Below the pieces are notes generated by a model that ran no database searches, was not told the DNA's origin, and worked only from the letters and a program-made list of their open reading frames with translations. This document shows, one piece after another, positions 39,146 to 51,698 of a stretch of 64,000 nucleotides of DNA (within the stretch, counting starts at the first letter, position 1; every line of letters begins with the position of its first letter). This DNA comes from Taeniopygia guttata (Eukaryota > Chordata > Aves > Passeriformes > Estrildidae). Location of the stretch: assembly GCF_048771995.1 (NCBI RefSeq), contig NC_133026.1, forward strand, positions 55,181,001 through 55,245,000, given 5' to 3'. A program made the position numbers and the translations under genes.

Positions 39146-42100
39146 CTGTAAAATATGGCAGTCATTAGCAGATTTTTATTGTGTACTTCACTCCATATTG
39201 TAGCTTGCATCACCCTCAGTAACAGGCTGGTATTTCATATCTGAAACTTGGTGAGTGACATGCATTACGTAATTGCCTTGCTTTGCCTTTACAGAAGGTA
39301 TAGTATTCTCACTGGTACAGTTAGTTTTTGCAGAGCCTTAAACAATATTCCTTTTCTTGTAAACCTTTTAACAGCTGAAATTTCAAAGAAGATAACAATA
39401 ACTAAAGAATCCCCAAACAAAACATTACAAGAGTGATTATGAAGACTTTTCAGTTTTTTTCACGTGATCTCCTTACATTCTAAACCTGTGGTCCAAAGGA
39501 TTTTGATTGCATATGAATTTAGAATCATGTCTCTATCAACTAATTAATTACCTTAAAAAAAAATTCATATACATGGACAATATGCAATCATTTTAACTTT
39601 CCTGCTCTGTTAAAAATTACTAGAGAAATGAACTGAGTACTAAAAAAATCAGTACAGTTTCCATCAATTAGTCCACTTGTAGACTTCTGTAATTTGTTCC
39701 CAGTCAGTTATTGTTGCTTTTCCTGAATCAAACAAAGTAGCAAGGCAATGATATAAAGATTAAAATAATTACATTAAAAGCAAAACCAAAATTAATTTGG
39801 CAGGGAATTAATGAGATGAAAGAACTAAATGAAAGTAACCTGCTGCAATTACATTTTTTCTATCTAACCTGTATGGTTTATTATATTTCTTAAAAGATGT
39901 CACATGATGGTTTCATGCCTCAGAGGTTTGTTATGAGGTAAAAGGATTAAGGGCTCTGAATGTCACACTCAAATACTGGTATGGAGTTCTGATTAAGGAC
40001 AATAAAGAGGAACCCTAAATACCCAAAATTAGGTATGTTATGATTAGATGCCGCTGAGAAGGTGCATAGCTAAAAAAATGTTTCAGGCACCTCCTGTTCA
40101 TCAAACTCAAACATGGACAGGTCAAGTTCAGTTACACTTAGTTTTGAAAAGAAAAAATGGCTCAGAATAGTTTGAATCAAACAAGCTTCCATCTTCAGCT
40201 TTTTCTTTCTCTCTATGATTAATCACCTGCACTGTATAAAAAGTTTAAGAACTAATTTGAAGACATTAACTTTAATCTTATTTCTATTATTTTTTCCATA
40301 TTTCTATTAGAATTATTTATATTCTTTAATTTTTTTTCCTCTAATTGAAACTCTGAAGATCACTTTAATAGCTTACAATGCAACTAAATGACTTTTCATC
40401 CTCCTTTGAGAAGAATCAATCAGTTCAACCTCTTAACTCCTTGATTTTGAACACTTTTTGTTGCTCTTTTATGACCTCTTTCAATTGTTCAAAGTTCTTT
40501 TGAGAATATGAACACAAGTGGATGTTTGAACTCTACACAGAAGAGTCTAGAAAAGTTGAGATAGCTTCTGATTTTTCAATCAGTTTGCAATAAAGTAATT
40601 CATAGGATATGTGTGAGAAAAGGAAATTCTTTCTCTTACATGAGCCATGGAGTGTGCTCCACATGAAAACTACACTCTAGAGAGCAGAGCGAGGCCAGCA
40701 AAGCAGGAAGAGGAGACCTGCAGTCCCTTTGGAAGCACTCCAGCTCTGCCAGGGCATCACTTCTATTAACAAGGTAGATTGATCTCAGTGCTGCTGAAAG
40801 GCAACCTTGAGCTTCTGTCTTGCTCCAATCCTCATTAAGTTATATTCTGAAGTTGGGGGCTTCTCTTGGGTGCAGCACAAGAATACCTGCTGAAGTATCA
40901 GACTACCCATGAGTGTCAGTTGTATAGAATAGCACAAGGATTAGGGCTTCTTGATATATTTAAAAAATTTAAATGCCACCTTTACTTGTAAAAGCATTAT
41001 TTGTACTACAGTGAACAAACAGTACTCTGTCCTCAAAAAATAGAAAAAATTGCTTTCACAAAATACCTGCTGATTGCTTACATAATTGCTAACTTAATAG
41101 AAAATGGTACTTGTTTCTAAAAGGTTTTTCTGGTGAAAATAAGGTTATGTTATTGCATGTCTAAACTGCACAGAACAGATCTTTGTGCAACTTTTTGGCA
41201 AAAAAAGGCAGATGATACTGCAAGACAGGGTTTTTGTTTAAACATATTTTTTCTAATGTCTCTGCAAATCATCAACAATGAAAAAAGGTTTTTATGGGGT
41301 TTTTTTTGTTCCTTACCTTGTAACAAATCAGATTTTTTTTATTTTCCTTTTTTTTAAATAAGTGTTAAGAAGTGCTTTTAAAAGTTTATATCTTGGAGCT
41401 TTCCACTTTTTATCAGAATATTGCACTTGTTTTCATACAGTAGTGAAGCTTCATTAACAGATTACTGAGATCCAAAGTCATCTCGGTGTCAACATTACTG
41501 TTTAAACACGGAAATTTAATTATCTAATAATATTTGAACAATTTCTTCACCAAACTAACATGCTAAGTACACTTACAAAAGCTGCAATTACTATATAGAC
41601 TTGCTAAGTTTAAAAATTCTTTTGATTATTTAAATCTGTTAAAATTATCTGAGATAATTTCTTTTTAAAGCAGAAGTTTGTTATTATTTTAAAAAACCCA
41701 AAAGAACAGCTTAACAACAACTTATCCTTTAACTTGGTGAAGTTAAAGGATATTTTTAAAAACAGACAAGGGAAAAAAAAGAAATTAAAGCTCTTATTTT
41801 AAAGAAATCTTTACCAAAAAAATTAAAGGTTTTTAGAAATGCATAGTATTTATGTTATAAGACTATATAATTGTGAAGATTCTACCCATAAGGGCCTTGA
41901 ACTAAGTTCAAGAGCAGAGTAATGCCCTGATCTTCCAGGAACAGAAGTAAGGGAACCTGGATCTGTTGTCAAGTCATCCTTCATATTCATTGAGCTGTCT
42001 GTCTGAAGAAAACTGTTTCAATGCCCTTTGATAAAATGCATTAGATCTACCCAGTTTTGGTTTTATAAGATACTATTATTCATGTCTACAATATTAGGAA

Positions 42101-43447
42101 TGGTTTCACTGTATTCTCTATTTACAAATCCTTAAGTGATGTTCTTGGCTCATTGGTTCAATCTTTTTAAGTGTCTATGACACACAAAGATAAAGTCACT
42201 ATTAAGTTTGGGAATAAACAATTTTCATTGTATCAGTTCACAGGACAGCTATACATAAAGAGAAAATAAGCACAGTTTGTTTTTTCAAATTTATTTCTTC
42301 CTGATGTTTCTCCAGGATTAATAGTGGTTAGCTTATGTTGTTTGCTTTAGTTTTCTATTATATAATAATGTCAATAGCGCGTGGCTTCAAAAATTATGTG
42401 TGCCATATACATAATCTAAATACTTTCTTTTTTAAAGGCTAAAAAAAGGCTCTTGCAATTTTATTTCAATTGGTGTATTATTAATTTATAGCAGTTTTAC
42501 GGGCTTGGGTCACTTAATTCACAAGAAAGGAACTTTTACTTCACAAACAATGTAACCTCAAATTTAAATTGAAAACTGCAATTAAAGAATTAAGAATTAT
42601 ATACTTTTTTAGATAGTGATACTTATAACCTGCACAGTCAAAAACAAAGTTTTTGAACTTTGTTGGATGGCTTTAGGTGTTCTTTCTTTGAAGTGTCATT
42701 TAAATTTAAAGTTCTTCTATTAGTTCAAATACTTCCTTTTCTTTTATTTTATTAAAGTAGTTAGTAGTTAAAATTTACTACAGGTTCAGTTAATCTATGT
42801 CTGTTCAGAAAACCACATTCTTGGAGATGCTTACAGCAGAAAAAAAGATTAATTTTTTTTCTTGTTTTTTTCTTTGCCATCTAACAAGAGATGTTCAAGT
42901 TAATTTGAATAAAAAAGAATATTCAGTTATGACAAAAGTTGGAACAAAAATCAGGGATGTCAGTTGTATAAATTTCCATGTTATTAAGGGTGTTGTACTT
43001 TAGCAGTCCATATTTAGAGGTCACTGTACTGCGGGACTATGTATCCTTAAGAAAGCACAACATCTGGGTACTTTGAAAATGGTTAGCAAAGTCATAGTAT
43101 TTAAACAAGACAGAAAGAGTGCCTTGTTTAAAGGTATACCTGCATTGGCATATGGATTCTTCCTGAGATACTGAATGATAAAAGGAAGAAAATAAAACAG
43201 GTAGCAGTGTTTTTGAAGGCCTGAAGGGAAATCTCAGCCTTTGGTGTTCTGACAATTCCTGCCCCTAAAAATAAGAAAAGGTGCAAGACCGGAATTTATA
43301 TTAATATAAGTCCCAGAGAGTTTAGCAATTAGAAATGTCAAAGAAAAACGTTAGGTCTGCAAACACAACTGTAATTGAAAGTGAGCATATTTGTCATTGT
43401 CACTACAGTCTGCTGCTCTGACAGAGAGTTGTGGGTAACCAACTTAC
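39146..43447 (-). other. CDH12 intron within EC5
   Basis: A 4302-bp AT-rich intron. No repeat family or coding sequence was recognised. It contains several homopolymer T or A runs (41293-41355, 41760-41790). Confidence 0.85.
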
Positions 43448-43565
43448 TTCTGTAGTCATGGACTGTGAAGTTTGGTTTGTTGGAAGCCTCAGATGACAGT
43501 TTGAAGGAAAACCTTTGCCCAGCTGGTGACAAATCTTTATCTGCTGCGGTGATGGTCTGTATCAC
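43448..43565 (-). CDS. CDH12: CDH12 coding exon: central EC5
   Basis: This 118-nt exon has acceptor ctggtttcag before GTGATAC and donor AGA A followed by gtaagttgg. It begins in phase 0, encodes 39 residues and ends with one base of an asparagine codon. The peptide runs [21 protein letters not shown] onward to [10 protein letters not shown] and holds the AADKD calcium-site motif and an NFT glycosylation sequon. The intron separating it from the preceding exon is only 609 bp. Size and phase match the corresponding exon of other type II cadherins. Confidence 0.94.
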
Positions 43566-44174
43566 CTGAAACCAGATTAATTCTGTCATCAGTTCATTCT
43601 TCCTAAAGAAGCAGTTTTGTAGAAGTGCAAAGTGAACATCAAATGAAACTGTTGAAAGTGAGATCTTGCTGGATTACTGTCATTCACTTAAAACACTGCA
43701 CAGTGGAAGCAAGAAGTCTGAATTCTATAACCACCAGAGAACTCAGAAGGTCTTGCTTTTACATATCTGATAACAATCAGAAAGATTTACTGTATATTCA
43801 TGGTATTTAATAGTTATTATTTATATTGAAATTCTAGTGATGGCTTTCGGTTGAATGGTTATACCTCACTTTATCTGCTACTACTTCTGTCACAATTACA
43901 ACCCTTTAAGAAAGGGGTGCTTTCTCCTCTCATAGCTGTTAAATGCACAGTAAAGGGTGGTTCAGGCCCATATAATAGGAGAAATTTAAAAAAAATATAC
44001 TGCAAATTGACCATAAAAGTCAACAAATAGACTTCCAAGATGTATTTCCAACACAAACATTTTGTTTGTAGAAGAATTCTGCCCATGATGTACTTTTTAA
44101 ACCCAGAAATTTCTACTGATATAAATAATAAGGAAAGAAAAAGCAAAAGAGCAAGCATCACAAATTTGAAATAC
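43566..44174 (-). other. CDH12 short intron in EC5
   Basis: A 609-bp GT-AG intron, much shorter than its neighbours. Nothing was recognised in it. Confidence 0.9.
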
Positions 44175-44296
44175 CTGTCCTGGCTTGGCATTTTCACATA
44201 CAGATGTCTCATATGGAACTGAAATTTCAGGAGGAAACTCGTTGACATCCAAAACATTTATTATAACATTGACTTTGCTGGTTAATAGTGGGTTAC
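44175..44296 (-). CDS. CDH12: CDH12 coding exon: EC4/EC5 linker and start of EC5
   Basis: This 122-nt exon has acceptor tttatag before GTAACCC and donor GGACAG followed by gtatttc. It completes the split serine codon and encodes 40 further residues. They include the last strand of EC4 ([12 protein letters not shown]), the calcium-binding interdomain linker DVNEFPPE, and the opening of EC5 with [15 protein letters not shown]. The linker reads DVNEFPP rather than the commoner DVNDNAP; from memory this variant is typical of CDH12 and close relatives. The cysteine in VCEN is the first of the four conserved EC5 cysteines. Confidence 0.94.
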
Positions 44297-45310
44297 CTAT
44301 AAATAATATTAGAAGAAAAACATTACGTTTGTTGTCATCACCGTCTCATAAGCTGTCATAAACTTGTGATCTCAGTACTGTGGCTCCCAAATGCCTTTGA
44401 TTTCCATTTATTTCTGATTTGAACTAAGAAGAAAACAGAATCAAACTTATCAATTTGTGTCAGACTTTGATCCATTACTCTTCATGGGTTAAGGAATCAA
44501 TCAGCGTGATTATGTTTATCAGAGCATAAATGGAAAAAAAGTTGAACCTGTTATTAAGAATGCAAACTTTTCTCAGATCACTTTTCATTAAGCCTGTGGA
44601 AAACACTTCCAATGACTAAAACTAAATTCTGTTTTCCACAACTAAATGCAGAAAATCAATATTTATTGCCTAGACATTGTATAAATCTTCAAGATATTAA
44701 GGGGGTAGGCAGAGCATACCAATTTAGAAGACAGAAAAAGAGAGAAGGATATGGAAAAACAAAATCTCTTTGAAAGCCAGACAGAGCCAGTGTTAAATTT
44801 AGCAATGAAACACACACAGCTATCATTCAACTATTTGGCCATGTTGTGGAAGATATTTCTTTAACTGCAAAAGTAATTGCAGGCAGCAAATACTTTCGTG
44901 CAAAAGAAATGTTAAACAACATGAATGTTGTTAATGTTAATGTTAAACAGTACACACCATTTTGTTTCCACTGTCCTTCCTCTATAGATAATCTTCATCA
45001 GTCACTAAATGCATTTTAAAAACAAGTTTACTCACAAATGCAATATCTGACCTGAGACACTAGTACAATACAAAGCAGAAAATGTTCTCTTTTACTTTAT
45101 GCTGAGACCTCCTGCAAAATAGTTAATACATGAAAAATAGTATAGCTGGTGAGTCAAAAGTATAATTCTTTTATCTTTTTTCACTTAAGATGAATGGCAA
45201 AGACAGTTAACTACTGAAAAAATCTATGCTATAAGTCAGGGTGTTGTAGGAATGGCAGCAAGGGATCATGCTTAAGTATAAGAGGAGCTGTCTTGAATCT
45301 TCAGGAATAA

Positions 45311-45775
45311 ATCACAGAATCATAGAATGGCTTGGGTGGGAAGGAACTTAAAAGATCATCTAGTTCCAAGCCCCCTGCCACATGCAGAGACACCTTCCAC
45401 TAGACCAGATTTCTCAAAATCCCTTGCAACTTGGTCTTGGACACTTCTAGGGATGGGGCACTCACAACTCCTCTGGGCAACCTGTGCCAGTGACTCAGCA
45501 CCCTCACTGTAAAGAATTTCTACCTCATACCCAATCCAAATCTACTCTCATTCAGTTTGAAGCCATTCCCCCTTGTCCTGTCATTACATGTTGCTGTCAA
45601 AAGTCCAGCTTTCTTGTACGCTTCCTTCAGGTACTGGAAGGAAACAATTAGGTCATCCCAGCGCGTTCTCTTCTCCAGGCTGTAAAAACTCAATTGTCTC
45701 AGCCTGTCTTCATAGGAGACATGCTCCAACCCTCTGATCATCTTCATGGCCCTCAATGGACCCTTCAAATTATTT
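45311..45775 (-). mobile_element. CR1 LINE 3' end with ORF2 C-terminus
   Basis: A reverse-oriented CR1 3' end, in the same orientation as CDH12. Plus-strand reading starts with the complement of the terminal repeat (ATCACAGAATCATAGAATGG) and the 3'UTR. Then comes the ORF2 tail: on the minus strand a frame at 45520-45954 reads GLEHVSYEDRLRQLSFYSLEK and, further on, DRTRGNGFKLNESRF. Both are recognisable CR1 ORF2 C-terminal motifs. CR1 similarity fades after about 45775, so the upstream end of that open frame is non-CR1 sequence. Confidence 0.92.
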
Positions 45776-48700
45776 GCATTGGACACCTGCTTTGCACCTT
45801 GGCAATTCTTTTGTTTATAACTAACACAGCAAGGGGCAAGTCTCTTCATGTTGTCACTGTAAAAAATTTGCATGCTTTCTTCCTTATTCTTAGGAACTAC
45901 TAAATGCAGTAGTAGTTTCATGAGATCTCTGTCAAAACCAAAGCTATTCCCCAACGATTTCTTAGTTACATAGGACTAGCTACAAGATGAACTTTGTTTT
46001 ACTTATTTAACAAGCAGTAGGTAAACTGACCAAGCTATAAACACAGCTTGTAACCTAGAAGACAACAAAAATGCACTACCCAGATCACACTTTTGTAGTC
46101 CCTACCTATGAATTTAATAGAGAAATATTTAATATTTAATAGAGAAAATATATAATGACATCTCTTTGAATTCTCATTCATTTCCAATTCAGCATCATCT
46201 CTACTTGCAGAATGTCTCTGTGGAGGAGGGCATTGTGCAGTACAATCAAAGACACAGTTTGGTCTAGCAGCTAGGAAATTGGGTACTCATTCTTTAAAAG
46301 CCTAAAGAGCTGGAAGAAATCTAGATCACTTGTTCACAGTTGAATTGGTTCCTTTGCTAACAGGAATTAAAGGGCAACACCTCTATAGAGAGATGAGAAA
46401 ATCCCTGAACAGGTCAAATTCACACAGCTACCAGGAGAAACAATCTGACCTAAAACTTGCCTCCGAGCAGTACTCACTGAAAAGGAGATATAACTGACAT
46501 GGAGAAACTCAGGTTTTGTTTTAGATGTTTTTGTGTGTCTGTTCATTTTAAGGTATAACACTGAGAAACAGGGGTTCAGGACATATTCTTCAAACCGATT
46601 AGAGACTAATGCGTTGCCACCAAAATACAGGCATAGATGTCCATTTCCTTTTAGGAATATGTTCACAGTGCCTTTCCAATAAAACTTTTGAATGTATTCA
46701 AAATGTATGCATCATGTACATGAAAATATCAGATGATTTTGATAATTTCTGTTAGACATATCAGTTTCTTTAAGAAGATTTTTAGGTCATATTTTTGTAA
46801 ACTATCTTGTATAAATTACTTTTTTCTACTTTTTGCAACAGTTTAGGTAGTATGTGACCTATATTTTTAAAATAAACAGAAGTATTTGACTTTTTCCCCC
46901 CCCTTAAAATCACAACAGGATAGCATGCTCTGGAAATATGCATGAATATGAGTATAAATTTGAAATTTATTTCTCACTGATGGTATCTGATTTATTCTCT
47001 GTAGTTCTTTGAAAGCTATATTAGAGGCAAAAATCTTCTATTCATAAGTATTTTTGCAAACTAGAATTTTACCTTGCATAAATGGTCTGGAAAAGTCAGA
47101 TATGAAAGTAAACAGAACCACCAGAGCCTAAGATGAACCTACTTTAGGTTTTCATTTTGTTTATATGATTTTCTTTCTAGTTTGCACTAACATCACTTTA
47201 ACTACTTGTGTATATAAATAAAGACTACAAGAAGATTGTGTACAGCTTTGAATTACTATGTAATACCAAAGACCTGTAATACTTGATGTGAACAAGCATG
47301 AAGAATTGCATTTAAAACACTACTTTGCAGACTTGACCTCCATTTTCTCTGGTTTTTGGTTGTTGTTTCTCTCAAAATCAAGTCTTCATGGACCCTGTGA
47401 ACACAATTGTGATGTACATACTACTGTCAGTGAGTGAGTCACTAAAAACATCTGCTTTTGCCTTTAAACCTAGATTACACAGATGAGAAGACAAACTGGT
47501 TAAATCATGAGTGTAGAAATTAAGAAACTGATTTCATGTTTCGATTCTTCCTGTAAGATATAGGGAAATTAGTTAGCTTCATTAATTTATTTAATCAACC
47601 TAATTAATTAGCTGACTTAATTTTCCCTTGTTTTTCCTGTCTGTAAGACAGTGACCATCCTGCTTCATTTTTTTTTTTGCTTGATTACCATCATTTGTCA
47701 GCATCATAATGGTTCAAAGCTCTTACAGCAGTAGAAAACATGTAACATCTTTGAATAATGAACTTGTGAAAATCCAAGGTATCTGAGAAAATAGATACTG
47801 ACTATTGAGGGGAACTACTGATTATTTAATCCCAGTTATGGTACGCTGGAGATCAACTCCATCTTGAGATTTAAGGTGAGGTTTCTTTAACATTCTCAAA
47901 ATTTGGGCCTAGACATAGGGAAGTTAGGAAGATGGTTTAGACAGGAAAGATTATTACGTCATTTTTACTCTTAAATTATGACTTGAGGATAGGAAAGCAG
48001 AATTAAGTTCTTATGAATTTTATCTATCTCCTCTTTCGTAAAATGGAAAAAACATTCCCATATTAGGTAATTAGGCAGCATATGGAGGAAATTTTAACAC
48101 TGCACTGTGATTTTTTTATGCCACTATTCTCCTATAGCAGCTCTTGGTACAGTTTTAGCCTGGGGCAACCAGTGGTCTTGTGGACAATTCACATGCATAT
48201 GCTGGGAATTAGTAAGGGTGGGGACTACTCTTAAAGGGGGACTCTGGAAGGTAAGAAGGCATAGAAATAAGTTACTTAATGGCAGCTGGCCTTTGTACTT
48301 GAAATGAATGAGAGCCATGCTCAATTTATTAATTTGGATAGGTTCTGTGGCATCAAAAATGTTCAGAAACAGCAACCATGCAGACTACTAGAGTGTTGAT
48401 TTATTTTAATTATAAAGAAATAAAACAACAAGCTAAAGTTAAATATAGCCACATAATGAAAAAAAGTCAGAGGAATTGGGAAGTGAAATGGGGGAAAATA
48501 ATGTGAGTCTGAAACAACCTTCACCTACTCAAGCACTTTGTTCTATATAAAACCTGAACTTTATATTTATGCATGGGTTAGGGATGTTCTACATTCAGCT
48601 GCCTTCTCAGCATCATCCATCTCCTTCTTAAAAACATCTCCATTCAGGGACAATTCAAGTAAAGTTAGTTTACAGAATGACCATTAGGATGTGCCTAAAA

Positions 48701-48833
48701 AGTGTAGGAGGTGTTGCTTTTCTCTAACAATGAGAAAACAAAATCTTAGCAATGATGTTTTTAAATAACGTAATCTGACTGCTACTAGTCATGAGTCTAG
48801 TCTTATTTTATGAAGATATATTATATTTGTAAA

Positions 48834-48856
48834 ATTATATATTATATATATATATT
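48834..48856. repeat. AT-rich dinucleotide run
   Basis: A short (TA)n-type microsatellite, partly interrupted (ATTATATATTATATATATATAT). Confidence 0.85.
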
Positions 48857-49512
48857 TCCTTATAGAGAGATAAGTCACCAGGAAGTGGAAATACTTCAAT
48901 AACAATACTGTCTGTTCTTCTCTGAAGACAGTTTATGCAGCTAATTTCAATAATGGGCCATCTATTTTTCTAGTCATGTATATGCCAAAGCACTTCTCAG
49001 TGCATTTTTGCTGTGATAAAGGATGACAGTTTCAGTTTCTATGCCAGCACTGGACAGCAATTTTTTATATCAATATTTCTTCAAATATAGCAATTTCTCC
49101 TCAATTTTTTTCAATTTTGTTCTCTCTAACCATTATTTTTTGCTTTTGTGCACTGTGTCATCCCTCAATCCTCCATCTTTTATCCTACGCTCTTAGTCAG
49201 ACAATTGCACATAATGTTTTGACAATTACTGTACTTCAAATCCTACCACATTTTGCCAGGTACTAGTATAGTAGAGGTATGGCAATTGTTACCATTACAG
49301 ATAATGGTCAATGTATGAATATTTTGGGATCTGCTGCAGTAAAGCACAGATATGCTTTAGGTGCAGATTCTTAGCATAGCAATTGATAAAATTGGGGATA
49401 TCAAAATATATACTATTTGCTACAGCTCTGCTTAAATGTCATATTATTATATATATGTGTCCATGGGCAAATAAATTTCAGGGTTTTTGATATCTTTAAT
49501 TACTCTTGGGAA

Positions 49513-49540
49513 TAATAAACAGATTTAAATCTGTTTATTA
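49513..49540. repeat. Perfect 28-bp palindrome
   Basis: The half-site TAATAAACAGATTT is followed immediately by its exact complement AAATCTGTTTATTA with no spacer. Pairing stops at 49512/49541. Next to it, AAAGTTTAC is repeated twice in tandem with a 10-bp period (about 49540-49559). It lies inside a CDH12 intron. Confidence 0.95.
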
Positions 49541-50906
49541 AAGTTTACGAAAGTTTACTAAAACTGTTTCCCTTGCTGCAGGAAAAAGAAATTATAAATC
49601 TCAAATGTCCTTTTCCCACTACTAAGCCTAAATAGTTAAGTTTTAATGAAACACAGATCATGATGAGACCTTCTTTCTGCATCTACCTGCCTTTCAGTTT
49701 CTCTGGAAACAAATTACTGTTCTGCTAGTTTTTCTGTGAATACACACCTACACATGTATCTCCATGGACTCAACCACTTTTGAAGCTTAGGCTTCTCTGT
49801 TAGTGTATGTCTTTACCAATCTAGTGATAAAATTCAAGTGTTCATTTGACTGGTGTTCTCTTTATATTTTCAGGTTCCAAGGAGTAAACCCATGGTTGTT
49901 TTTGAGATAACTATAACTGAGAATTCATGATTTTTTTTTAAATCTGAAATAATATATACCATCTCTGCTTCCCAAGTCTTTCTCTCTGTTAGTAGCATGT
50001 ATTAACATTTGAAGACCCAGCTAAGCAATTAATTAAAAATACCTATGTTATTTGCTACAGAAATAACATGTATGCCTTTTCTGACACATAAACAACACAG
50101 AATGAATCAGAAATACAGCAGGATCCCCTTCTACAGCCTATTGATGTCAACAGAAAGAATTCGGTGGCCTTTAAACAACTGCTGAGTGAACAAAAGACTT
50201 GTATTCAAAGCATGAGATACACCCATGAGAGTTACAGTTGGACAAGACCATGAATGAGAAATGTCACACACATGGATGGCAATTAGTAAAGTTGCAGGTA
50301 CATAATATAGTGAAAGAAGGGACTTCTTATAAAAAAAAGACTATGAAAAAGACAAAAAGACAAGAAATGAAACTATCCCACCACAAATCACATAGGAAAA
50401 GAAACGGTTAGGCATAAAATTTTGGGCAGAGAGAAGAGAGCAGAGATGCAGCACACTGATTAGTTCATTTAGGGTATTAAATCTTGACTTACTTGTAGTG
50501 TACTTTCTGTCTGACTATCAAATTACTCTTTAGATTATTCTTCCTTCAAAAAGCACATTGACTGACCTGTTATTTGACTAACCTAATTTCCTATGAAGTG
50601 ACTTACAAAATCAGAAATCAGAACTGGAAGTCATCCATACAGCTCCTCCTACTCTCCATGCTGACAAAATGTTTTTCAGCTTCTAAAGGAACTGTGGTTA
50701 CATGAGGTCTGCTAGCAAAACCTTACTAAAGAGGGCTGATTGAACATCACAATTATCCTCATGAGTCTGGGAAAATGATATTCATTGAACCTTCTTAAAT
50801 AAATTCTTGGCAATTCAAGTACTCCTCACATTATATTTATACCTGAGCATTATATTCTGAGAAAAATACCATATTAGCATATTAATTAAGTTTGTGTCAT
50901 ACTTAC

Positions 50907-51043
50907 TAACTTTACTTGCAATTATAGAGAAATTGTATTGTGCTGTGCTTTCTCTGTCCAGTAATTCATTAGTAGCAATGGTTCCTTCAGTAGCATCTAT
51001 TGTAAAGTAGCTGTCCACATCGTTCTTCCAATCCATGAAGTAT
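50907..51043 (-). CDS. CDH12: CDH12 coding exon: C-terminal part of EC4
   Basis: This 137-nt exon is the first visible one in transcript order. The acceptor reads tttttcacatacag before ATACTTC, and the donor is A followed by gtaagtatg. It starts with the last base of a split codon, encodes 45 full residues, and ends with the first base of a serine codon. The peptide carries cadherin-repeat landmarks: [11 protein letters not shown] (strand C to E region), the near-invariant LDRE motif in NELLDRES, and QYNFSIIA, which contains an N-glycosylation sequon (NFS). This is the second half of extracellular repeat 4. The upstream exon, normally 254 nt in this family and carrying the EC3/EC4 linker, was looked for to the right and not found, so it lies outside the window. 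Confidence 0.93.
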
Positions 51044-51658
51044 CTGTATGTGAAAAATATTAAAGAAAGTAGATGCAAATGTGCAAAGATTACTCATTTA
51101 TCATAGCAGCAGTGTAACTGCCTCAAGTTCTGTTATTTTTCTCTTTGCAGCTATTACCATCCTTGCAGGAAGATGACAATAAAGAACGATTTATTTATTT
51201 CTTTTTTTGCTGGGCTGGAATGCTCAAGGGGAAATGGGATATAATAAAAGGTTTAGTACTCCTGGTGTTCAGATTATTTGAAAACCTTGAAGTCCCAAGA
51301 AGTTAATGCACATCTTCTGTGACCCTGATTACTTGTATCAGCCACTTTGGAAGCACTATACAGGCTTAGAGGGAAAAAGAGAAAAGGTATGTGAAATAGG
51401 GCTTGAGGTGGTGAGTGGTGATGAAGAGTGTGCAAGATCCAGTCTCTTTACATCCATTTGTAGCTGCAGTGGGCTGGTCATAGCCTCACAAAGAGGTGCC
51501 CTAAAGGATTTTGGCAGAGTAACAGCAAGGGAGATGGAGAAGAGTATGCTTATTCCCACACACATATATAGTATCAATAAATTGTATTTTGCCTTTGAGA
51601 AGAATAGGCACCTTTCACTGGACCTGTGAGGAACAGGGAAATGCCATTGTTTCGTGTC

Positions 51659-51698
51659 GTTTTGTTTTGTTTTGTTTTGTTTTATTTTGTTTTGTTTT
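51659..51698. repeat. (TTTTG)n pentanucleotide microsatellite
   Basis: About eight TTTTG units, one with a G to A change (TTTTA). Likely length-polymorphic. Confidence 0.95.

Larger units (their letters stand above)
44297..50906 (-). other. CDH12 intron between EC4 and EC5 exons
   Basis: A 6610-bp AT-rich intron containing one CR1 3' fragment, an AT dinucleotide run and a perfect 28-bp palindrome. Short (TGTTAA) triplication at 44926-44946. No other gene was recognised. Confidence 0.85.
34884..51043 (-). other. CDH12: CDH12 locus, 3' half (five coding exons and four introns)
   Basis: This is the 3' part of a type II classical cadherin gene, a calcium-dependent homophilic adhesion receptor of the neuronal plasma membrane. 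Five minus-strand exons (137, 122, 118, 252 and 497 nt) each have consensus GT-AG junctions. They splice in phase into 374 whole codons and a stop, which is the usual 3' exon pattern of type II cadherins. Introns measure 6610, 609, 4302 and 3513 bp. The translation matches CDH12 rather than CDH6, 9, 10 or 18 in the tail ([15 protein letters not shown], ending YNPDKVT) and in EC5 ([14 protein letters not shown]). Vertebrate CDH12 is about 794 residues, so roughly the N-terminal 53 percent lies beyond the right edge. No promoter is in view. The paralogue assignment is from recall of family sequences, not from alignment. Confidence 0.92.

Noticed and set aside
45520..45954. 144-codon minus-strand open frame as a host gene
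   Set aside because: Its second half is the CR1 ORF2 C-terminus; the first half is unrelated flanking sequence read through.
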